Source of the DNA: an uncultured Clostridium sp.
GTDB taxonomy: Bacteria > Bacillota_I > Bacilli_A > Acholeplasmatales > Anaeroplasmataceae
Direction: 5' to 3'
NCBI GenBank assembly: GCA_946540005.1
Contig: CAMNHY010000009.1
Location: 1-43,378 of the forward strand
DNA: 43,378 nt
Made by a program: the position numbers and the translations under genes. The notes under the pieces are model-generated. The model was not told the origin of the DNA, did not search any database, and saw only the letters and a list, made by a program, of their open reading frames with translations. Positions 17,788-26,557 of this stretch are shown here, one piece after another (the first letter of the stretch is position 1; the number at the start of each line of letters is the position of its first letter).

Positions 17788-19965
17788 CTATTTCTCTTCA
17801 TTTAATATACTATTGTTGTTAAAATCAACAATTGTTTCTCCGCTTTCGGCGTAGTCTTGTTCAACAATATGACGCATATTCTTAATACGTTCAATTACAA
17901 TCTTTGGTGGATTAACCTTTGGAGCATCCTTATGTAATAACCATGTTGCTGCATAGTGAGTATCACTAACTTTAAAGAATGGAGGTTGCTTTTCAAAATC
18001 AATCTTCATTGCATATTTATTACGTGCAGCAAATGCATCTCCCTTTGGAGGGAATAACATATTAGGTGGAGTACCTGGAATTGAATCAAGTTTTTCATTA
18101 GTATTAATATCTGGCATAGCAGATAATAATGCCCAAGTATATGGATGACGAGGTTCATAGAAGATTTCGTCAGCTAAACCATATTCTACAATCTTACCAG
18201 CATACATTACGGCAATTCTATCAGCCATATTTGCAACAACACCTAGGTCATGTGTAATAAAGATGATTGATAATTGACGTTCTACCTTCAACTTATTAAT
18301 TAATTCAAGAATTTGAGCTTGAATAGTAACGTCTAAAGCTGTTGTAGGTTCATCACAAATAAGAACCTTTGGATTAGAAGCAATCGCAATTGCGATAACT
18401 ATACGTTGTCTCATACCACCTGAGAATTGGAATGGATATTGATCAAATCTCTTTTCAGGGAAAGGAATACCTACTTCTCTCATTAATTCTAAGGCTTTAT
18501 CTTTAGCTTTAGCTTTAGTAATTACTGAAACTTCTTGAATAATATATTGATTAATCTTTTCAAAAATATATGAAGCGTTAGTCTTCTCATCTAATTCATG
18601 ATTTGCTATTCTTGTAACAAATTCTTTTAAGTTTTCTGTTACTTCATTAGCTTTAGTTACACATGGCATTGAATCTCTTTGTGCAACTTGCTCTCTATCG
18701 GGAACTAGTGTGCCTTTCTTATTTGCAAGTTTTACTTGTTGAGCATATTTTTTATCAGCAGCTTTAACAGCACTTTCATTTAACTTAATAGTATTGAAAT
18801 ATGATTGAACAAATCCTAATACAGCTGGTAAATAAAGATTATCTGGTGTTTCTTCAAAGATTAATAAAGGATTAATATTTGCCTTTAACACCTTATTAAA
18901 TGCTTTATATTTAGAAATTGTTTTCTTATCAAATTGTTCAAAATTAGAAACATCATTTGCTGCCTCTAAAATTGTATTAGCTAAATCATCATATTTAGAA
19001 TTTATATTTTTAACAGAAATTTCTAATGTGGCCTTAACTTTTGAAATGAATTCAGCAATTTCATTCTTTTCTTGTTCACTGCCAGTATATTTCTTGTTAA
19101 ATACACTCTTATAGAATAAGTCTGAATAATCTATTTTAGCTTTTTCTTTATAAGAATCAATTGAATTTTTACATTCATCTAATAATTCTTTAACATGATC
19201 TTTAATTTCAACAATTTCAACTTTACCTTCGTCAGCCTTTTTAGTAATTGTTACTAATTCTTTATAAGCTTCATGAGCTTTAGATTCAAAAGGAATAACA
19301 TCATTATTAAAAGAAGCACCAAAATATGTTAAGAAATTATTACTTGAAGTATAGAAGTTTGTATTAGATAAACCTTTTAGTTTTAATAAATCATATACAG
19401 CGTTTAATCCAGCAATAGACTTATCTAAATAATAATTTGAGTAATTATATTCGTATAAATTCTTTTGTTGAATCTTATAGGCATTAATATATTTAGATAA
19501 TAAATCTTTACCTTCAGCATCTTCAAGAAGACCTTGATTAATAGTTTTTCTTAAAATAGATAAATACTTCTTAGCTTCCTTAACATCAGCCTTACCCTTT
19601 AAAATTGTAGATTCAGTTATTTGCTTACCTACATGCATAATTGGGTTTAAACTTGACATTGGGTCTTGGAAAATCATGGCAATCTTTGCACCACGAATTC
19701 TTACATAATCTTCTTCTGAAGTCTTTAATAAATCTTTACCTTCAAATAGAATTTCACCATCTTCAACTATTTTATTATTAGCAAGAATACCCATAATTGC
19801 ACGGCTAGTAACTGATTTACCTGAACCAGATTCACCTACAATTGCAAGAGTTTCACCTTTGTGAAGATCAAAGCTAATATCACGAACAGCCTTAACTGTA
19901 CCATTGTTAGTTCTGAAAGAGATAGTTAAATCTTTAACTTGGACAACTTTTTCTTTATTTTCCAT
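17788..19965 (-). CDS. oppD: Oligopeptide ABC transporter ATPase (OppD type) with ~350-residue insertion
   Basis: Second ATPase subunit of the importer. The Walker A GESGSGKS is at residues 44-51, the Q-loop IFQDPMSSLNP with Q100, signature SGGMRQR at 515-521, Walker B LICDEP at 535-540, then HPYTWALLSAMPD and the C-terminal region. In ordinary OppD (about 340-360 residues) the Q-loop and signature lie about 60 residues apart. Here they are more than 400 apart because about 350 extra residues (roughly 135-485) interrupt the helical domain. The insert is charged, helical, with many Lys, Asn and Tyr, and has no motif I recognise. The reading frame is continuous and base composition matches the neighbours, so this is not a frameshift. 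Confidence 0.92.
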   Translation of the reverse strand: MENKEKVVQVKDLTISFRTNNGTVKAVRDISFDLHKGETLAIVGESGSGKSVTSRAIMGILANNKIVEDGEILFEGKDLLKTSEEDYVRIRGAKIAMIFQDPMSSLNPIMHVGKQITESTILKGKADVKEAKKYLSILRKTINQGLLEDAEGKDLLSKYINAYKIQQKNLYEYNYSNYYLDKSIAGLNAVYDLLKLKGLSNTNFYTSSNNFLTYFGASFNNDVIPFESKAHEAYKELVTITKKADEGKVEIVEIKDHVKELLDECKNSIDSYKEKAKIDYSDLFYKSVFNKKYTGSEQEKNEIAEFISKVKATLEISVKNINSKYDDLANTILEAANDVSNFEQFDKKTISKYKAFNKVLKANINPLLIFEETPDNLYLPAVLGFVQSYFNTIKLNESAVKAADKKYAQQVKLANKKGTLVPDREQVAQRDSMPCVTKANEVTENLKEFVTRIANHELDEKTNASYIFEKINQYIIQEVSVITKAKAKDKALELMREVGIPFPEKRFDQYPFQFSGGMRQRIVIAIAIASNPKVLICDEPTTALDVTIQAQILELINKLKVERQLSIIFITHDLGVVANMADRIAVMYAGKIVEYGLADEIFYEPRHPYTWALLSAMPDINTNEKLDSIPGTPPNMLFPPKGDAFAARNKYAMKIDFEKQPPFFKVSDTHYAATWLLHKDAPKVNPPKIVIERIKNMRHIVEQDYAESGETIVDFNNNSILNEEK

Positions 19966-19966
19966 T

Positions 19967-21634
19967 TTATTCAGCTCCTCTCAATGATGGGTTAAATGCG
20001 TCACGTAAACCATTACCAAATATGTTGAAGCAAATCATTAATACAGCAACAAATATAGATGGGAATAATAATACGAATGGTGCGTTAAGCATACACTTTT
20101 GACCACTAGATAATAATGAACCTACAGATGCAATAGGACCTGTTTCAAAATTAATAATACCTAAGTAAGATAAACTTGATTCAGAGAAAATAACTGATGG
20201 AATATATAATACACCACTAGTTACAAGTGGACCAACTGCATTAGGTAAAATATGTCTAAAGATAATTCTTCTATCTTTTGCACCTAAAGTTCTTGCAGCT
20301 AATACATATTCTTGTCCTTTATATCTATAGAATTGTGAACGAACTGTACCAGCCATTCCAGTCCAACCGGACAAGAAGAATACAAATATCAAAATTCTAG
20401 CTTTCTTTTCAAACGTATCAACACCTACATGGAATACCATAAGCGAACATATAACAATTGTTGGAACATTTGTTATTAATTCAATAATACGTTCAATGAT
20501 TAAGTCAACAACACCGCCATAATAACCTTCAATGGCACCAATAAAAATACCTACTGAAATGTTGATTATAGATACAACAATACCTAATAATAAAGAGAAT
20601 CTAAATCCATTACCAAGTCTTGAGAATAGATCTTGACCTAAATCATTTGTACCGAATAAGAAATGAGGCTTAAATCCATGCATATAAACATAATAATTAT
20701 AATAATTAACTCTAACAGTATATGTTTTAGCTAAATCTGAATAATAAGCAGTAGAGAAATATACATCATCACTAACAGTCTTTAACGCTTCTTCTGATGT
20801 AACTTTATCACTAATAACTGCTGACTCTAATACATTTCCTTTTGAATCATATTGTGTATATTTGCTATATGCAACATTTCCACCCCATGTGTCTTTTTCA
20901 GCATAAGGGACGATTATTTCATTTTCGCTTCTAGACCATGAATTAGCTCTAGTAATATAAACATCTTTATTAACACTAGAAGGAGTATAGTTATCAAGTA
21001 AATGATTATCAACACAGTATTTTAATAAATTCTTATAATCTTCTTCATTTAAACTTAAAAGAACATAAGATCCTCTATAATGATATGAATCATATGTTAC
21101 TTCATATTGTGTAGCATCAACATAGAATTTATTAGGTGTTACGTTGGCATAAACTTTCCAATCTACACCTTTAACTGCAAGTCTAAAAGTACCATCGTCG
21201 TTTTTTAAATAATATTTATTTTCAGCAACGAATTTTTTATCTTTTGTTAATTCATATTTAGATTCACCACTATGACTAACATATGTACCTAATGGGAAAT
21301 AGTTTTTATAAATATTTAAACCATCAAGATTAATCTTAGAATCTAATTTTCCATTACCATTTAATCCAAATAAACCATTCATATCAGGAGTTACATATTT
21401 TAAATATGGATCTGTATATGTAGATTCATAACGAGAAGTAGCAGGAGCTAAAATTGAAAAAAGAACAATTAATATAATTATAACAAAGGCAACGATTGAA
21501 GCTTTATTTGTTGCAAAACGAATCATTGCATCCTTAAAGAAACCAATATTCTTTGTTTCGAATTTTTGGTCATAGATTTTCTTATCAGATTGAACAAATT
21601 CAAAGTCTTCTTTTGAAATTTCAATATTTTCCAT
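19967..21634 (-). CDS. oppC: Oligopeptide ABC transporter permease (OppC type) with large extracellular domain
   Basis: Membrane permease subunit. The first helix is at about residues 45-65. Residues about 66-324 form an inserted extracellular domain rich in Tyr, Asn and Asp; ordinary OppC of about 300 residues has only a short loop here. The permease core resumes at HFLFGTNDLGQDLFSR (324-339), and the coupling helix EYVLAARTLGAKDRRIIFRH contacts the ATPases. The core carries five further helices. Total length is 555. It shares one base with oppB and lies one base from oppD, so translation is tightly coupled. The ectodomain may contact OppA or peptide substrates outside the cell; this is inference. 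Confidence 0.92.
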   Translation of the reverse strand: MENIEISKEDFEFVQSDKKIYDQKFETKNIGFFKDAMIRFATNKASIVAFVIIILIVLFSILAPATSRYESTYTDPYLKYVTPDMNGLFGLNGNGKLDSKINLDGLNIYKNYFPLGTYVSHSGESKYELTKDKKFVAENKYYLKNDDGTFRLAVKGVDWKVYANVTPNKFYVDATQYEVTYDSYHYRGSYVLLSLNEEDYKNLLKYCVDNHLLDNYTPSSVNKDVYITRANSWSRSENEIIVPYAEKDTWGGNVAYSKYTQYDSKGNVLESAVISDKVTSEEALKTVSDDVYFSTAYYSDLAKTYTVRVNYYNYYVYMHGFKPHFLFGTNDLGQDLFSRLGNGFRFSLLLGIVVSIINISVGIFIGAIEGYYGGVVDLIIERIIELITNVPTIVICSLMVFHVGVDTFEKKARILIFVFFLSGWTGMAGTVRSQFYRYKGQEYVLAARTLGAKDRRIIFRHILPNAVGPLVTSGVLYIPSVIFSESSLSYLGIINFETGPIASVGSLLSSGQKCMLNAPFVLLFPSIFVAVLMICFNIFGNGLRDAFNPSLRGAE

Positions 21635-22629
21635 TATTTTCTACCTCCCATTCTGATACGTGGATCAATTAATCCATATGATAAGTCAACGATTAATGCA
21701 CCAACGAATCCTAATATAGTATAGAATGATGTCATAATAACATAAACGTCATAATCAGGTGGAGTAGCATTAATAGCTTTTAATGTTAATGAACCAATAC
21801 CTGGAACACTAAATACAGTTTCAATAACATAACTACCTGCAAGAATACTAATAAAATTCCAGATAATAATAGGCATTACAGGAACCATTGAGTTTCTTAA
21901 AGCATGTCTAACAGTAGCTTGACCTCTTGTTAAACCTTTAGCTCTAGCTAAAAGCATAAAATCAGAAGTTAATACTTCTGTTAACTCCGCTCTTGTATAA
22001 CGTGTTAACGAACATATTGTACCAAATGATAATGCTAATACTGGTAATACAACAGTTCTAGCATCTTGAGTAGAATATTTTAATGTATAAGTCAATCCAG
22101 CTTTATATGAAATAAAATATTGCATTAATAATGCAAGTACGAAAGATGGAACTGAAATAAATAGCATTACAATAATACTAATTAAATGGTCTTCCCATTT
22201 ATTCTTCTTTAATGCAGCAATAACACCAAAAAGCAATCCAAGTGGGATTGAAATAATAATAGAAATAATATTTAATTGAACAGTAACGCCAATTCTTTCT
22301 TTAAAAATTTCAGCAACAGCTGTTGAACCATTTGTAGCTGAAACTGATGTAGATGTACCAAAATCACCTTTAAATACATTTCCTAAGAAAATGAAAAATT
22401 GTTTAATAATTGGTGCACCATTAACTACTTCTCTAGCATGAGTATCAGGATTAATCCATGTGAATGTACATCCGATAGACTTGTAGTAAGCTCCTAATGC
22501 ACGAATTTCAGATTCTTTAGTTGATGCAATTGATACTGGTAATAAACGGATTAAAGCAAATAATATAAATGTAACAATGAATACATTTACGATCATTAAC
22601 AATAATCTTTTTAGAATGTATTTACCCAT
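21634..22629 (-). CDS. oppB: Oligopeptide ABC transporter permease (OppB type)
   Basis: Membrane permease of 331 residues, near the usual length. The N-terminal MGKYILKRLLLMIVNVFIV helix is typical, six membrane segments are visible, and the coupling helix reads DFMLLARAKGLTRGQATVRH, followed by NSMVPVMPI and SIPGIGSL-like VFSVPGIGSLTLKAI. A modest insert around residues 45-75 in the first periplasmic loop is common in this family. It is the first gene of oppBCDF and has its own candidate promoter at 22681-22709, separated from oppA by a terminator. Confidence 0.94.
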   Translation of the reverse strand: MGKYILKRLLLMIVNVFIVTFILFALIRLLPVSIASTKESEIRALGAYYKSIGCTFTWINPDTHAREVVNGAPIIKQFFIFLGNVFKGDFGTSTSVSATNGSTAVAEIFKERIGVTVQLNIISIIISIPLGLLFGVIAALKKNKWEDHLISIIVMLFISVPSFVLALLMQYFISYKAGLTYTLKYSTQDARTVVLPVLALSFGTICSLTRYTRAELTEVLTSDFMLLARAKGLTRGQATVRHALRNSMVPVMPIIIWNFISILAGSYVIETVFSVPGIGSLTLKAINATPPDYDVYVIMTSFYTILGFVGALIVDLSYGLIDPRIRMGGRK

Positions 22630-22680
22630 TCAAATTCAACTCCTTTATATATTTTAACTTTCTTAAAAAGTTTTACATTT

Positions 22681-22709
22681 ATAATACTATATTTTTAATA
22701 TAAATGCAA
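22681..22709 (-). promoter_or_regulatory. Promoter of oppBCDF
   Basis: Minus strand TTGCAT (22704-22709), 17-base spacer, TATTAT (22681-22686), between the oppA terminator and oppB. It would let oppBCDF be expressed independently of oppA. Confidence 0.55.
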
Positions 22710-22733
22710 TCAAATAACAGTCCAATAATAAAC

Positions 22734-22771
22734 CAAAAAATAGAAGTGGAATATCTAAATCCCACTTCTAT
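22734..22771 (-). terminator. Terminator between oppA and oppB
   Basis: Minus strand ATAGAAGTGG/CCACTTCTAT ten-base-pair stem (arms 22762-22771 and 22740-22749) followed by TTTTTTGG. Partial read-through would give more OppA than permease and ATPase, the usual stoichiometry. Confidence 0.85.
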
Positions 22772-22792
22772 AACCTTTTAACACCCGCGAAA

Positions 22793-25171
22793 TTAGTAAT
22801 TTAATCCCTTAGCGATTTCTGCTTCCCATTCAACTGAATCATAATTATATGACATATATTGAATTCCACCGAATCCAACACCAGTTACATAAGTCTTAGT
22901 TGGATATGCAACCTTATATGAATATAATGATTTTGAACCATTTGCATATAAAGGGATAATTTCATCTAATGCTAAATATGCAGCCTCAAGTCTAGATAAG
23001 ATATATACTCTAGTTTCTGCACTAATTGCTCCTGTAGCAACTTTAGCGGCAGAATATTCACCTTGATTAAGTGCTAAATACCATTGATAGAATGATTTCT
23101 TAACAGCAGTTCCGTTAACAACGATTTCTGTTGATTCAACTTCAGGATCAAATCCTGGCATATAGTTAACAGCTTTAGAGAAATAGCACTCTACAAACTT
23201 ATAAGGGTCAAATGTAGCACCACCCCAAGCACAGAATGCAAGTACAGTTTTACCAGCTAGTAAGTCAGCATAACGAGCAGATGCAGTACCATTACCAATT
23301 AATGTAAACTTAACATTACCGAACTTTGTCTTTGGTAATACAGTATTAATATATTTGTTTATATTTGTTAGAAGCATAGTATATTCAGATGATGTTGTAT
23401 TAGTTAATCCAATGTTAAATTTAATTTCAGCACCATTTGTATAATCACCAGCAGCAACTGCAGCATCATATGCTTTATTGAAATAATCAATAGCTAATTG
23501 TTCAGAATATGAATCCTTAACAGATTTAGCACCTTCGCCATAAACTAGTGAATAAACTTCTTTTGCAGCATCTTGATTACGATAAACTTCACCATGTTCT
23601 GCGTCTGACATATATAATGTGTTTAATAATAATGCAGAAGCTGATGAACCAGGTGCGGCAAGAGCAGCATCTTCTCTGTTCATAGCATATGAGAATGCCT
23701 TACGGAAATCATCATATGAGAATAATACAGCATTTTTTGTAGTTCCGTCACTATCAAGTTTCTTTAATAAATCCTTATTAGAATTTGTAAATAGTGACAT
23801 TGTATATGATGTTGGAGAATCTAATAATTGAGATGATGTTAAATAATCATTAACATTATCAGCTGTTAAAGTTACTTCATCATATTCACCCTTCTTAAAT
23901 CCCATTAAAATTGTTGCATCATTTTCACAGAAATGATATACCATTCTATCTGTTTCATATTGTCCTTCATGACGTCCATCAGAATAACCGTACCAAGAAT
24001 CATTTCTAACAAGTGAGAATTCAGTTGTTGTATATGTATCCATCTTATATGGTCCATATGAAACAGAAGTATCAACAGTATGATTGTATTTAGTTGATTT
24101 GTTTCCATCTTTACCTGTTTCAGTTAAATCCTTATATACTTGTGGATCAACTAACCAAGTTGAAGTCATTTGTGTCTTGAATGTAAATACATCAACAGGT
24201 TGATCTAATACAAGTAAGATTGTATAATCATCAACTTTCTTTAAACCTACATTTTGATCAAACCATGCTTCATCTACTTCTGGATATGTATAATTAACAA
24301 ATGATTCATCTGGGAACCATCCTTCAAACTTATCCGCATAGCTACCTAATCCTGCTTCATTACAGAATTGAACATATTTTGCATAAGCTTCTGTATATGT
24401 AGAACCTAAATTGATATAATCACCATTTTCAGTGAAATATTCATCAGTGTATTCTGGATGAGCAGTTTGAACATCTTCCTTAGTATAACCAAATGAATTA
24501 TCTAAATTTACCCAATACTTCTTTTCTTTTACATTTGTGTCTATATCTACTTTTGTAGGATCAGAAAGATTATCAAGTGCTACAACTTTAGATGTAGAAA
24601 CTAATGTAGTTTGTCCTTTGTAATGATAATTTGCCGAATTAGTAATTGAGAAACCATTTGCTTCATAATTGTTTGCACGATAATTCTCATATTTTGAATC
24701 AATTAATAATTTATAAGATTCAATAAATGTATCTGCATTTACTGCATGACCATTATCAAACTTAATGTCATCTCTAAATGCAATTTCATAAGCATAACCA
24801 TCACCATTTTTTGCTCCTTGAGGTACGTTATACTTACCTTGATAGTCTGCTGTTACATCTTTAGGCTCAGCAGTAGCCATTTCTGGATCAAATGTATATC
24901 CATTATAATCTTCATTAAAGTTAAATGCATAGAAACCGATAGATGTATAAGATAGTGGTACATCATCTAGATTAGATTGCCAATCAAGTGGATCCCATGC
25001 ACCTTCTGAGAATGTTCCACCATATGTAGTATTGAAAACATACTCACCTTTTTTTGCATTAGGTGTTGTAACCTCAGAAGTTGTTCCTGGTTTGCTACAT
25101 GAAGCTAGTGTTCCAACAGCAGCTACTGAAGCTAAACCAAAATATAAAGTTTTTAATAATTTCTTCTTCAT
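22793..25171 (-). CDS. oppA: Oligopeptide-binding lipoprotein (OppA type, SBP family 5)
   Basis: Substrate-binding protein that delivers peptides to OppBCDF from the outer face of the membrane. The signal peptide ends in lipobox TLASC with lipidated Cys at residue 25. Family 5 features include EIAFRDDIKFDNGHAVNADT near 130-150, the region SYGPYKMDTY, and VLFSYDDFRKAFSYAMNRED near 490. At 792 residues it is larger than the usual 540-600, with extra segments near 185-260 rich in Tyr and Asp. It has a strong ribosome binding site (AAAGGAG), its own promoter, a perfect cre box upstream and a terminator downstream. Confidence 0.93.
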   Translation of the reverse strand: MKKKLLKTLYFGLASVAAVGTLASCSKPGTTSEVTTPNAKKGEYVFNTTYGGTFSEGAWDPLDWQSNLDDVPLSYTSIGFYAFNFNEDYNGYTFDPEMATAEPKDVTADYQGKYNVPQGAKNGDGYAYEIAFRDDIKFDNGHAVNADTFIESYKLLIDSKYENYRANNYEANGFSITNSANYHYKGQTTLVSTSKVVALDNLSDPTKVDIDTNVKEKKYWVNLDNSFGYTKEDVQTAHPEYTDEYFTENGDYINLGSTYTEAYAKYVQFCNEAGLGSYADKFEGWFPDESFVNYTYPEVDEAWFDQNVGLKKVDDYTILLVLDQPVDVFTFKTQMTSTWLVDPQVYKDLTETGKDGNKSTKYNHTVDTSVSYGPYKMDTYTTTEFSLVRNDSWYGYSDGRHEGQYETDRMVYHFCENDATILMGFKKGEYDEVTLTADNVNDYLTSSQLLDSPTSYTMSLFTNSNKDLLKKLDSDGTTKNAVLFSYDDFRKAFSYAMNREDAALAAPGSSASALLLNTLYMSDAEHGEVYRNQDAAKEVYSLVYGEGAKSVKDSYSEQLAIDYFNKAYDAAVAAGDYTNGAEIKFNIGLTNTTSSEYTMLLTNINKYINTVLPKTKFGNVKFTLIGNGTASARYADLLAGKTVLAFCAWGGATFDPYKFVECYFSKAVNYMPGFDPEVESTEIVVNGTAVKKSFYQWYLALNQGEYSAAKVATGAISAETRVYILSRLEAAYLALDEIIPLYANGSKSLYSYKVAYPTKTYVTGVGFGGIQYMSYNYDSVEWEAEIAKGLNY

Positions 25172-25204
25172 TGTCTTTTGCTCCTTTGTCGATTGCTTGA
25201 ATTG

Positions 25205-25233
25205 ATTTTAACATATTACGCTAACTAGTGCAA
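25205..25233 (-). promoter_or_regulatory. Promoter of oppA
   Basis: Minus strand TTGCAC (25228-25233), 17-base spacer, TAAAAT (25205-25210), 34 bases before the start codon. A second, weaker candidate is TATAAT at 25270-25275 with poor -35, directly upstream of the cre box. Confidence 0.6.
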
Positions 25234-25256
25234 TAGTTTTCAATAATAAAGTTTCG

Positions 25257-25270
25257 TGAAAACGTTATCA
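25257..25270 (-). promoter_or_regulatory. Catabolite-responsive element (cre), candidate CcpA site
   Basis: TGAAAACGTTATCA fits the consensus TGWNANCGNTNWCA at all positions, on both strands. Its centre is about 65 bases upstream of the transcription start predicted from the promoter at 25205-25233. In Bacilli that location is compatible with activation by CcpA; if the upstream TATAAT is the true promoter, it would repress. The rest of 25172-25627 is AT-rich with no gene I can support. Confidence 0.65.
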
Positions 25271-25459
25271 TTATAAATTTAAGTTTGATTTTATGATAAT
25301 CTTATCGTATTTAATTTGCTTATAAGAGATAATTATTGTAAATAATTGAAAAAAGTATGACTTTAGACACTTGAATTTTATTCATAAAGTATCTATTATT
25401 TAGAATTTAATTTTAAGGGTCAAAAAAATGGGCGTTTTTAGCGTTTTTTAAGCATATAT

Positions 25460-25489
25460 TTGGCTTGATTTCAAAAGATTTGGTATAAT
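25460..25489 (+). promoter_or_regulatory. Candidate promoter of cysE
   Basis: Plus strand TTGGCT (25460-25465), 18-base spacer, perfect TATAAT (25484-25489). It gives an untranslated leader of about 130 bases in which I see no riboswitch or T-box motif. Confidence 0.5.
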
Positions 25490-25627
25490 AATAAAAGAAT
25501 TGTATCAAAATCATATTTTAGAATAAATTGAATTTTATTTCAAAAAGTGTATTTTATACGATTATTATTAAATTTTATGTAAAAATTAGCTCATTATGCT
25601 TTAAAATTAATATAGAGGACTTAAAAT

Positions 25628-26155
25628 ATGAAAAAAAAGATAAGTTATTTTAAATCAATTAAATTAAGAGATCCTGCAGCTAGAAATAATTTACAAATAC
25701 TTTTTACCTATTCTGGCGTAAAAGCATTAATCAATTATAGAATAGCACATTGGTTTTGGAAACATCATATGAAATGTATTGCAGATTTAATTACATATCA
25801 TACTCGAAAGAAATATTCTATTGAAATACATCCTGCAGCAAAGATTGGTAAACACTTATTTATTGATCATGGTGCTGGTGTTGTTATTGGTGAAACTGCA
25901 ATTATTGGTGATAATGTTACTATGTATCACGGTGTAACTTTAGGTGGTAGAGGTACTTCTCATGGTAAAAGACACCCTACTGTTGGCAACAATGTAATGA
26001 TTGGTGCAGGTGCACAACTATTAGGTAATATTACAATAGGTGACAACACAAGAATCGGTTCTAATGCTACTGTATTAGAAGATGTTCCTGCAGGTCAAAC
26101 AGTAATTGGATATAAAGGAAAAGTTTTATATAGAGAACCTGATTATTCAATATAA
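25628..26155 (+). CDS. cysE: Serine O-acetyltransferase
   Basis: Acetylates serine with acetyl-CoA, the first step of cysteine synthesis. The left-handed beta-helix repeats are clear from [23 protein letters not shown] onward, with the catalytic Asp-His in [12 protein letters not shown] and the YHGVTLGG loop. [20 protein letters not shown] and [14 protein letters not shown] complete the fold. At 175 residues it is the short, EpsC-like form and lacks most of the C-terminal tail that binds cysteine synthase in longer enzymes. It has a good ribosome binding site (AGAGGAC) and stands alone on the plus strand without cysK nearby. Confidence 0.93.
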   Translation: MKKKISYFKSIKLRDPAARNNLQILFTYSGVKALINYRIAHWFWKHHMKCIADLITYHTRKKYSIEIHPAAKIGKHLFIDHGAGVVIGETAIIGDNVTMYHGVTLGGRGTSHGKRHPTVGNNVMIGAGAQLLGNITIGDNTRIGSNATVLEDVPAGQTVIGYKGKVLYREPDYSI

Positions 26156-26252
26156 AAAAAGATTTAGTCTTATTAATATGTACTCAATGTCAAGGACACT
26201 AAAAATGGTATATGTTATTAATAAGGAATTAATTCTCTAGGGGATTCGCGGC

Positions 26253-26474
26253 TTAGATTGAAGCTGATTGTACATTTGTACTTTCGGCTTCTTTTTTATG
26301 TAATAACTGAATTCCACCTTCAAGTAAATATATACGATATTCAACTGAGCTCCTTTTACCTAAATCAATTTGATATCTATAGTTGTTGTAATAATCCATA
26401 TAATCATCTAGGCGTAAAATAGTTTTTGCCCATAAAATCATCTCATTTCTATTTATTCTATTATGCAACGACAA
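26253..26474 (-). pseudogene. IS3-family transposase OrfB, C-terminal fragment
   Basis: A 73-codon remnant. The stretch DDYMDYYNNYRYQIDLGKR followed by SSVEYRIYLL matches the final helix region of IS3/IS150 integrase-type transposases (consensus IxxYNxxRxxxxLxxxSPxEYR). It has no DDE catalytic part and a stop codon lies in frame just upstream, so it cannot transpose by itself. The apparent start is a TTG and is probably not used. Confidence 0.65.
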
Positions 26475-26519
26475 AAAAACCTACAAAGTAGAAACATCTC
26501 TTTTATAAGTGTCTACTTT
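26474..26519 (-). terminator. Candidate terminator of the Thr-rich lipoprotein gene, inside IS left end
   Basis: Minus strand AAAGTAGA/TCTACTTT (arms 26512-26519 and 26485-26492), then GTAGG and seven Ts. It lies within the terminal region of the IS remnant, so the IS may supply the terminator for the gene at 26558. Confidence 0.5.
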
Positions 26520-26557
26520 ATAGGGTCTATTTTAGAAAGTTTGATTCTTATATTTTT

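Larger units (their letters stand above)
26179..26529 (-). mobile_element. Internally deleted IS3-family insertion sequence (about 351 bp)
   Basis: The lower end, read inward from 26179, begins TGTACTCAATGTCAAGG then ACACT. The upper end, read inward on the minus strand from 26529, begins TAGACCCTATAAAGTAG then ACACT. The block GACACT falls at the same distance (positions 17-22) from each end, with further scattered matches, as expected for imperfect IS3 terminal repeats. Between them only the C-terminal part of the OrfB transposase remains (26253-26474). OrfA and the catalytic part of OrfB are missing. I see no clear target-site duplication. Exact ends are uncertain by a few bases. Confidence 0.55.

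Noticed and set aside
17788-19965. Assembly fusion or frameshift as the reason for the long OppD
   Set aside because: The frame is continuous, composition is even, and OppF and OppC in the same operon are also enlarged, which favours a genuine lineage feature.
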